Positions 23,311 through 32,480 of a DNA stretch of 64,000 bases are shown here, piece by piece. How positions within the stretch are numbered: the first letter of the stretch is position 1; each line of letters starts with the position of its first letter. The position numbers and the translations under genes are program-made. The DNA lies in NCBI GenBank assembly GCA_947683625.1, contig CANTUR010000069.1, positions 2,790,001 through 2,854,000 of the forward strand, written 5' to 3'. Below the pieces are notes generated by a model. That model had not been told where the DNA came from, ran no database searches, and worked only from the letters and a program-made list of their open reading frames with translations. This DNA comes from Mallotus nudiflorus (Eukaryota > Streptophyta > Magnoliopsida > Malpighiales > Euphorbiaceae).

Positions 23311-23844
23311 AATAACTCAAAGATTGCTTTGATACTCAAAATTTGATATGTTTATACTCAATTTCTAAGAGTTTTGTTTAGCAAATTCCCCATAAAATTA
23401 GGTATGGAAGTTAGCTCTTCACTTGGTAAATAATATGCTCTCAGTATAAGATGGTTAATGATACCTCTAACCTTTGTGAATAGCAAGTAAATGATAATCA
23501 TGAAAATCAAAATTAGTGAGATTCATTGAGTGCACGCTATCTCCTGATAAAGTGATGAATTTTCTCATAAATTTTCAAAAATATAATGTACTTCTTTGTA
23601 CAATTATCATGTTGAAACTAACTTTAAAAAGTCTTCAGGAATAGCAAGTCTAGAAGAAGATAAACCTAATATGTGGAATCAGTACTAGCGCTATCAAGTC
23701 AATCAAATTAACTACAATGAAGGCAATTGATCAAAGAAATTAATGTAGAAATTCAAAGAAATTAGCATAAATTCCAATTAGTTAGCGCAAAAAATTTAAA
23801 TAAAATAGCCAAAGTTAAAAATCACAAGCAATTATGGATTACAA

Positions 23845-24220
23845 TAGTAAGGGTGAGCAATGAAAGGGTTGTCATTTGATCATAATGAATCAATAAGCAA
23901 TGAAAGGGTTGTAGCTAAATCATGAGTAGATATAGGTTATAGCATCATTAGTGAGCAATGAAAGGGTTGCAACTAACTGTAAGCAATTATGGATTGTAAC
24001 ATCATCAGTGAGCAATGAAAGGGTTGCAACTAAACCATAAGCAATTATGGATTGTAGCATTGTAAAGGTGAGCAATGAAAGGGTTGGAGCTAATCATGAG
24101 CAATTATGAACTGTAGTATTATAAAGGCAAGCAATGAGAGGGTTGCAGTTAATCACGAGTAGTTATAGATTGTACCATTAAAGACAAGTAATAAAAGGGT
24201 TGTAGCTGACTAAAAGCTAG
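23845..24220. repeat. Tandem repeat T2 in element C (7 units, mostly 57-60 bp)
   Basis: The core GAGCAATGAAAGGGTTG recurs seven times from about 23853 to 24200, usually followed by AGCTAATCATGAGCAATTATG and GATTGTAGCAT. The first unit is shortened. Confidence 0.88.
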
Positions 24221-24239
24221 TAAGTAATTTTGCAACTGA

Positions 24240-24670
24240 TCAATTTCAAAACACAATTCACTAGGAATTACACAATAGTTATAGCACACTTTCATATCAT
24301 ACTTCGCTAGACACTACATAGTAGTTATAGCATTTTTCTTCAATCACTTTAGCTAAACACTACACAATAGTTATAGCATATTTTTACTAAACATTCTATA
24401 GGAAATAGAGTGAAACTTTCAGTCAAAGTTACTAAACGTTCCATAATAATAGTACAATTACCTAGACACTACAAAGTAGTTATAGTATATTTTCACTAAA
24501 CGTCCCATAAGGAATATAGTGAAAATCACAATCACTAGATGTCCTATAGGGAATATAGAGAAAATCATAACCACTAAACATCCCACAAAGAATATAGTCA
24601 AACTCAATATCAATAAACGTCCCATAGGGAATATATTGCCACCTACTAAATGTCCTATAGGGAATATAAC
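24240..24670. repeat. Tandem repeats T3 in element C (ACTAAACGTCCCATAGGGAAT units)
   Basis: The left part repeats GACACTACA-AGTAGTTATAGCA about four times. The right part (24500-24670) repeats ACTAAACGTCCCATAGGGAA with TATAGTGAAAATCA at a 30-37 bp period. The minus-strand frames at 24458-24694 with repeated IPIGHL-like words are translations of this array, not genes. Confidence 0.85.
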
Positions 24671-24960
24671 AAAATGCACTGGACATAGTGTCAAGTACTA
24701 TTGACTAAACACAGTGATAGCATAACCACTCTATGTTCCATTAGAACTATAGCCTGTTTTCAAAACACACTGAATATAGTGTCAACTATTATTCACTAAA
24801 CACAATGATAGCATCACAGCTATATGTTCCATTAGAACTATAGCCTATTTTCAAACTACACTGAACATAATGTCAATTGATATTCACTAAACACAGTGAT
24901 AGCATTATAGCTAGAAATACCATAAGAATTATAGTGTTCCTTAAATCGCATTCAACACTA
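24671..24960. repeat. Tandem repeat T4 in element C (about 3 units of about 98 bp)
   Basis: Units carry ATAGTGTCAACTATTATTCA, CTAAACACAGTGATAGCAT, then TATGTTCCATTAGAACTATA and GCCTATTTTCAAA. The third is partial. Confidence 0.82.
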
Positions 24961-25062
24961 CTTAGTGTCATGCATAGTCATGGCACACAGGTAAGTGTTT
25001 TGAATTTTTATTTAGAAATTGTGTACTTATTAGCTTTGTCGCAATTTCTTAAGCAAATCACG

Positions 25063-25072
25063 ACAAAGGGGG
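25063..25072 (+). other. Polypurine tract of element C
   Basis: ACAAAGGGGG lies 4 bases before the 3' LTR start at 25077, the usual position of the plus-strand primer. Confidence 0.8.
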
Positions 25073-25076
25073 CAAC

Positions 25077-27704
25077 TATAAGCACCCAATTTCTAGATAA
25101 TTTGAGTTTGGAAGCGACAGAACACCCGATGATGAAGATTGACTATGAAATTAGATTTATTGGATCTAATTTATTGGTTTTGAACTAAATTATAAATTTT
25201 TTTAAAATTTATTTATTTATTTATTTACATTTTAAAAAAATTATATAAAAAAAAAGAAAAAAATATACTTAAAAGGGCCAAATTTGGCTCATTTGACCAA
25301 ATTTATTTTAAACAAAAGAATGGCTAAATTGGCCACTTTTGGCCCATACAAGTTGAGTTTGATTGGCTAACGGCCAAATTGAATTTTAAAGTGAAAAGTG
25401 GTTAAATGGCCACAAATGTCCATTTAAAATTCTATTTTGCTTTTTACCTTTCGGGAAAATATATTTTCAATCGAAAATATAGATTTTCAATTGGAAGTCT
25501 ATATCTTAGATATAAATATAACTTTTCTGACTATTTGTAATTTTTTTATTATTTTGTTATTATTTTATTATTTATTTCATTTAATTGTAATTGGTTGTTA
25601 TTTTTGTTTTATTTGATAAATATGTTTGTTTTCTAAATAAATAACAAAAAATAAATGATTTATTATTATTATTATTTTATTTTCAACATGTAACCAACTT
25701 AGGGTTACTTATAGGAAGTGCTCTTTATAAATACATGCTTTTCTTTCATAAGGAGGCTGCTAGGGTTTTTATTCTATTTCCTCTACTATTCTGATTTTTA
25801 GCTAAGAGCCAAAGATACCCACTTTTCTGGATTTTTTTTTTTACATATTTTTGTTTAGTTCTTTGCCATAAATCATATCAAAATAAAAACTAAAAACTCA
25901 TAGACAAGACAAAAAGCCACAAGCTTCCATCAATGGTGATCACCTTCTAAGGGGAATTAATATTGCACCCAATTCTTATTTTCATCTCCTTTCTATTTTA
26001 TTTTGTTTGATTCTCTTATTTGATTTTTTATTTTATTTTCTTTAATCACTTTTTGTTTACTTTATTTTATTTTATCATTTTTTTCTGTTTGTGTTAATGA
26101 TGATGGGTGGTATTACGTGAATATTGAAGTAAAAAATTACACAATCTAATTACAAGAACATAAAGATATTATTTTGATCATTAATTATTTGTTAACCATT
26201 TTTTTTATCAAAAGTATAATTTGTTGTTTTCTTGGTTTTGTTCCTTTTACTTGTTTATTCACTATTTCTATTATTTTTTATTTATTTTAATTCTTTTAAT
26301 CTTTCATTTTTTATTTTATTTATTAGTTGTTTTGTTGCTTTCCTATATTTATTTATTTATTCATTTCTTTTTTTATTTTGATTTTGGTTTTATTTTATTA
26401 TTTTATTTTCTTTGTTTATTATTTTAATTAACTCTAACCTTGTTTTCTTTTTTATTCTTTGTATTTTATGTTTGTGTGATAATGGAGTTTCATGGTTAAA
26501 CTATGGAGAACTCATAAAGGTCCATGAAATGATATGGATATGCCCCTATATCATTTAACCATAGATCAGGGTTTTAATTTAATTTTATTTGTATTTATTA
26601 TTTTTGTGTAGTTTTTATTAGTTTGTATTTTTATTATGGGTCTATTTTTATTATTTTATTTATTTATGTAGAAGGTTGTAATAACCCTAGTAGTGGGAGT
26701 AGTGAAATCCTTTATTTTTTCTGTTCTTAAAATTGGCTAGTAATTAGGTTCATTTGGTAAAACCTAAATTAAAATCATTGGTGGCTTTAATTAATTAGGG
26801 TTGCATGCAAATTGAATTTGGATTAGAAATTATAGTATGTATGTTTTTAATACATTATTTATTTTAATTTGTTGTTTGGGCTTGTTTGTATGTTTTTATT
26901 CATCTTGGGCCCTAAGCCCATGTTTTGGTTCTAACTCACTAATAATAGGCCTTTTAAAAATTGACTTTAGATTTTAAATAACTTTAAAATTAATTTAGGC
27001 CCATTTAGGTTAATTTAGATTTAGGTTCACTTTAGTTTAATTAAAATTTGTTAGACTTAGCTCATCCCATTAAAGTATTCCTTTAAAATAAATAGATTTA
27101 AAATCATTTAATTTAAAATTAATTACAATTAGGCCCACTAATCCATCCAAATTAATTGTCCATAAAATCAATAGACTTATGCCCACTTTTTAGAATTAAA
27201 ACAAGAAAATTTAGGCTCATCAATTAACTTAAAATATAGGTCCACCTTTAGCATATTTTTCACTTGCCATGTGGATTTAGCTAACTTTAATTAAAAGTGA
27301 TATATAAGAAACTAATTTAGGGATGTTGTGCTCTTTGGATGCATTATTTTTGTGTTTTTTCATGACTAGTTGCCTTAGAGTTAGATATATGCAAAACTTA
27401 GGGTTTATATAAAATTGCATGTAAATAAGGAACAATTTAGTAATTAATAAACTAATTTTAAATGAACACAAGACTAAGAGAAGTTTGTATTCTGTATCTA
27501 GAATCCCCTGGTTGTGGTGTTAACTCTCTTTTAGAGAATTAAGTTACCACCACTTTTGAATTGTCCTAGAAATTATCCTAGGTGGTAACTCGTCATCTTC
27601 ATGCTATGTCTTTATGATATAGTAGTGTGTTCTTTAGAGCCTTGAGCTCAAACAGTGTCACAGTTGCTAAAATCTTGGATGCACGCTAATCCCCGTCATC
27701 TACA
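25077..27704 (+). repeat. Element C 3' LTR
   Basis: 2628 bp, collinear with 14656-17270 and ending TCATCTACA. The start is TA where the family has TG. The same T-rich block yields a spurious hydrophobic frame at 26221-26427. Confidence 0.88.
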
Positions 27705-29000
27705 GTGTCAAGTCAGGTAGCTATGTATGCATTGATTGAGTAGTGGATGGATACGACGCATACTTTTCACTTGCCCGTTGTAGAAAAGACCATCACTCCT
27801 TTAGACTTTGTAGCTATCACAGACTTAAGCTTTTCTAGGGAGCATGTTCCTTTTAGCAAGGAGGTGTGTTCTTCTACAGTGGCAAGGAGGCACCTTACTA
27901 TGGAGTTCCTTGGGGTGGTTTCCACTATGAAGTCTAGTTTTCTATACCTCACTCGTTACATTGAGTTTATCTATACTATATGGAGGATGTATGAAACTGA
28001 TCTCTTTTTGCTAGAGCAGTTGGCTCATTGCTTTTTGTTCTACTTACTGAGTGTTGTCATCTTCCTGAATCCTTTAGGTTCGGGTAGTCTACGGTTATTG
28101 CCTATTCTGAGGGACTTGGACAACTTATCAAGATGCTTATTTGTGCTGGATGTGAGTAAGAGTTCTTATTTATGTCCTTTTATTTTTTAATCTTACTTAT
28201 TTTTTTTACTCTCTAGGTTCTTATTCGAATAGATTTAGGCTTATGAGTTTGGGATTCTTCATTGTCTGACTGTCGAGCATCTTCTAGAGGATGGTTTTCC
28301 CTATTATTCCTTCTAGATTAGGAAGACCACTAACTTGATTGAAGATTGCATAGAGGCTCGGGACTACATGGGTAAGTTTTCCCCTAGACAAGTATGCTTG
28401 ATTCCTACTGTATTATTCATCCCATTTCATGGAGATTTTTTTATTCATTTTTTTAGTTTTTAAGCAAATTCTTCTTCGTTGGTGGGCAACAGGATCACAT
28501 TGATCAGCAGAGATAGTTCAACATGGTAGTTGATAAAAAGGTAAGTGTTGTTACCTGGCCATGCTTGTAAAGTATAGTATTTAGGTGAGTGAGTCCTTCA
28601 TTGGTGGGATGGTCCATTTATGAGGAGAGTCCATGTTCCTCCTCCTAGTGACATGTTATGGAGTCATGAGCTTAGTGCAGATGAGCTCACTACTACCATG
28701 ACAATATATCCTTATGAAAGTCTCCTAAAGTGTATGGGCCTTCCTTATGTTAATATGTTTATCCTATAGTTGATTAATGCTATGGCTAGTGGCTTCATTC
28801 CTCTACCTCTTCCTCCTCAAGTGGATAAGGCTCATCCCTTATATTCGAGGGCTGGGACATCACGTAGATCATTAAGAGTTGCTTCTTATAATCCGATAGG
28901 CTTTTATTCATATTTTATACAAGTGTGTAGCAAACTTTATTAGTAATAAGTTATAATTGATGTGGTTATAAGGAATTATCTGCAGTGATGAGATTCTCGT
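27705..29000 (+). pseudogene. PMD-like antisense frame, 3' part
   Basis: From 27705 the frame reads MYALIE, a stop, W, then MDTTHTFHLPVVEKTITPLD and FVAITDLSFSREHVPF. This matches the plant mobile domain (aminotransferase-like PMD) signature, in family form ALVERWRPETHTFHLP-GE-T-TLxDV. An arginine codon has become a stop. The open frame runs to 28190, ending in hydrophobic sequence and FLNPLGSGSLRLLPIL. Later pieces (to about 28900, with GLPYVNMF and a PLPLPPQVDKAHPLYSRAG tail) are separated by stops or by T-rich intron-like gaps. PMD proteins occur as host genes (MAIN/MAIL) and in transposons. Here it lies antisense between element B's integrase and its 3' LTR. No intact product. Confidence 0.65.
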
Positions 29001-30429
29001 TGAAAGATATCAGGATTTTACCTTGAAAAGGATGAGGGTATTTTTCATACTAAAGTGACTACTCATGCTAGTGGTATGGCTTCCAGTAGTACCTTCCTTA
29101 GATATTTGGTAGCTAGATCATCCTTGATTTTATCTGGGATGGACATCTATGGTGGAGGAGTGTATTTTAATTTGCTTCATTCCAGCTATCCTCAGTCATA
29201 TGTTATCCCTTCTAATGTTTCCCATGTTCATGCTTTATTTTAGTTATTTTTCCTTTGTTTCATTTATCTGATGACTATTGCTTGACTTATTTGCTTGTTC
29301 TTTATAGATGCTTATCTCTTGTGGTTAATACTGTTATGTTGTTGCAAGGAGTGCGCAATAGTACTTTTTAGAGTTTACAAGTAATTAAAGGGTATGCCTT
29401 CTTTATTGCACCTATTTAGTTATGAATATGTTTTATGCATACGTGTATGATATGCAATTTACATGTAATGTGGGTTAAAAATCTCCATGCTAATCATGAG
29501 TAAGAGCAAAAGCACATAACTTATCATGATCATATTGGTAAGTTGGAGTACGACTAGCATCGATAAGGAGCTTGGATAGGATGATGGGGAAGCTTAAGCA
29601 AGATTGATGCTTGCTTCTGATGGTATCCATGTCCAATATAGCTATTTAAGGGCTAGGTGTAAGGCTTTTTTGGCTTGTGGTTTCTTTGTTATATTATTTT
29701 CTCAAGTTCATGCATTCAAAGTGTTATATTTGAGCATTTGTCCCATATGTGTTGTACAATACATGTATGATGATGATTTATAATGTTTATGTTTCTTATT
29801 GTGTGTCATTGTTATGCCTAATGATGTTTGCCATTGTTATTTTCTACCTCTTTTATTTTTCCCTCTTTTGCCTAAGGCATCTCCTTTCGAAGCTCTTTGT
29901 ACTTAGCTGGGTTTTCTTTTTTTCTTTCCTCTTTTGCCTAGGGTGTCTCCTTTCAAAGCTTTTTATGCCTAACTGGGCTTTTTTTAAGGTTTTGATGATA
30001 GTGGTTGATCCTAAGGAGAGAGTTCAAAGAAGATGGTAAGAACTACAATGATGTAATAAAAGAGAATACAAAGCACGCTTGATGCAATTCATAATGATCA
30101 AAAAGTATTACACTTTTCAAAGACATTTTGCATAAATTGGAAATCATTCTCATTTCACTAAAATCATTTAAGGACAAGTGCATTAATACAAATTTTGAAT
30201 TTGAGGTTACCCCTATCCCCAACTTGCCTTCTCATGTTTTTTAGTCAAGTTTTTTTCTCTCTTTCCTTAATTTTTTCCCAGGTTGCCTATGTAGGGTTTT
30301 CAACCTAGCAGGAAATCCTTAACTTTACCCTGAGCTGCCATTTTTAAGTTTTTAACTTAGTGGGTTTTTCTTTTTTGCTCTAGACATAGCACTTTTTTAA
30401 GCAGTTTGTATTACCAGGTTTAGAGAATT
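29001..30429. other. Element B spacer between PMD-like frame and integrase
   Basis: 1.4 kb, T-rich on the plus strand, without a recognisable gene. A direct repeat of about 60 bp lies at about 29866-29975 (CTCTTTTGCCTAAGGCATCT and CTCTTTTGCCTAGGGTGTCT, each followed by CCTTTC-AAGCT and CTGGG). The 96-codon frame at 29749-30039 covers this repeat and is not supported as a gene. Confidence 0.5.
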
Positions 30430-31470
30430 CATTGTCTTCAAAGTCCATGAGCTTGATTGCTCCTTTTGATAAGACGTGTTTGACTAATTATAGGCCTTCT
30501 CAGTTTAGTCTAAATTTCCCTCTAAGGTCTAGAACATTCTATCTTGCTTACTTTGACACCCAATCTCCTATTTTCATACTCTTGTGTTTTATCTTTCTGT
30601 TGAAGGTTTTAGCTAGTTGGGCTTAATACAACAGTGTGTGGTATAAAGCCTTAACCTTTGACTATCTAAGAGAGTGAGATTACCATGCATCTGTTGAGCC
30701 CATTAAACTTTTGGCAATTTAAATTTAATTACTACCCCAAGAGACTTTATTTCTATTTCAACTAGAAGTACTACTTTTGACCCATATAATAGTGAGAAAG
30801 GGGTTGCCCCATTTGAGGTTCTGGTTGTCATTCGGTAACCCCATAAAGCATATGGTAATCTGTCTACCCAGTCTCGATGAGTTTGAGTATTTTTGACAAA
30901 ATCTTCTTGATGTTCTTATTTGTGGCTTCGATGGCCCTATTTGCTTATGGTTGGTAAGGAGAAGATTTGTGATGTTCCACCTTATAACTCCTTAGCAGTT
31001 CCTTGACTTCCCCTTGGAATTGAACACCATTATCAAAGATGATATGATGAGGGATCCCATATCGATAGAAGAGATTTCTTTTAATAAACTTAGCCACTTG
31101 CTTAGCTCCTATCCTTGTTAATAATTTTGCTTTAACCCACTTTATCAAGTAATCTACTACCACTAAGATGAAACTGTGTTCATTCAAGGCTGTTGGGTGA
31201 ATTTCCCCAATTATATTTAGTCCCCATACTAAGAAGGGCCATGGAGAGATGTAGTGTAATTCCATCGAAGGAAGGTGACTAAAATCCTCACGAATTTGAC
31301 ACTTGTGACATTCCTTTGCAAATTTTATATAGTCTTTCACCATCCTCATCCGTAAGAACCCTTGTCTGATTAGCTTCTTGGTTAGGGTTGTTCCATTCAT
31401 GTGTGGACCATAAACACCTCCATGTACCTCTTCCATTGCTCTTGTAGCCTCTATTTTATCTAGGCATTAA
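30430..31470 (-). pseudogene. Element B integrase
   Basis: The minus frame 30945-31436 starts MEEVHGGVYGPHMNGTTLTK and completes the HHCC finger with CHKCQI. In the core the first catalytic Asp is replaced by Asn (WGLNIIG where the family has WGIDIIG). The second Asp is kept (FDNGVQF), and the Glu is kept after a stop (AIEATNK). The C-terminal part continues to about 30430 with several stops. The core of integrase joins viral DNA to the target, and the Asp-to-Asn change is a G-to-A transition that would abolish it. Confidence 0.85.
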
Positions 31471-31689
31471 AGTTGTAACCCATCTGAAGTTTTTTTGTAT
31501 AACAAACCTTAGATAATGTAAATTTTGATGCTAATTGTAGGATGACTGACTTATCTTTTTCACTTGCCTGATTGAGATAAGTTCATTTTCTTAAATATCT
31601 CTGGATGTCATAGAACTAAGGTTTTTCAGTCACTTCTATCTTTGCTACTCTACAGTTCTTATGATAGGGTTATCCTAATCTTAGTAGGA

Positions 31690-32480
31690 TTAAAGGCTTC
31701 ATAGGCATTTCAGATGGTCCTTCCCACACCAATGCTAAGGAAGCAAGTGCATCTGCCATCTGATTGTGGTTCCTAGGGAGATTAATGAATTTTCATTTTT
31801 TTGAAGGATATAGCAATCAACCTTAAGTGATCCATGTAAGGTTTTAAGTGTTATTCCTTCAATTCCCACTCTTTCGTGGCATGATTGATTACTAGCATGG
31901 AATCTCCAAAGATTTTAACTTTTGTAACATCAAGGGCTATTAGTGATTCTACCCTGAGTGCGCATGCCTTATATTCTGCTTCATTATTTATGATTCTAAA
32001 CTTGAGCTTTTTGGCAATCGGCACTACTTTTCCTTTTAGAGATTGTAATATGACCTCGATTCTTATGCTAAACTAATTAACTACTTTATCAAAATACATC
32101 TACCATCCTTGAATCTTAATGGTTGAACTGAGGTCATCTAAGAAATCTACTTGGATTTCTTCTAAATCTAGAATGGGGTTGAGAGTTAGAAATTTATCCA
32201 CTACTCTTCCCTTTACTACTTTCTTATTTAGATACTACACAACAGATTATGTCAATAACACGAGCCACTTGGCAAGTTTTCCCACTAGAGAGGGGGCTTT
32301 ATAGAGGTATTTTATCGAATTCATTTTAGACATGGCCTGAATTCTATGGGATTGAAAGTAATGTATAAGTTTCTTCATTACCCATACCATTGCCAAGCAT
32401 ATCTGCTCAACTTAGTTGTACTTTTCCTCATATGGTAACATCTTCCTACTTAAGTAGTATACTGCATGTTCTATTTTCGT
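31690..32480 (-). pseudogene. Element B RNase H and second RNase H
   Basis: Collinear with 500-1186 of element A. The second RNase H blocks (NNEAE, GDSMLVINHA) lie at about 31850-32010, and the first RNase H tail at about 32330-32470. The paired domains place element B in the Tat lineage independently of its LTR. Plus-strand frames at 31885-32076 and 32119-32304 are shadows. Confidence 0.75.

Larger units (their letters stand above)
14656..27704 (+). mobile_element. Element C: gag-only, non-autonomous Tat-like LTR retrotransposon (13.0 kb)
   Basis: LTRs are 14656-17270 (2615 bp) and 25077-27704 (2628 bp), starting TATAAGCACC and ending TCTATA or TCTACA. The ancestral ends TG and CA are shown by a solo LTR of the same family at 32886-34939 (TGTAAGCACC...TCTACA). 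A primer-binding site follows the 5' LTR and a polypurine tract precedes the 3' LTR. The 7.8-kb interior has a Tat-like gag region at about 18190-20280. The next 4.8 kb shows no protease, RT, RNase H or integrase motif on either strand, only tandem repeats and AT-rich sequence. The flanks ACGTC (14651-14655) and GTGTC (27705-27709) look like a decayed TSD. It interrupts the PMD-like frame of element B. LTR identity is about 90% by eye over 250 bases. Confidence 0.82.

Noticed and set aside
24458..24704. Frames with repeated FPIGHL/YIPYRT words on minus and KCPIGNI words on plus
   Set aside because: Simple translations of the T3 tandem array, in several frames and both strands.
27747..28190. 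PMD frame as an intact single-exon host gene
   Set aside because: The frame lacks the conserved start of the domain, has a stop just upstream in the ALIE-stop-W motif, is split by element C and lies within a Tat element.
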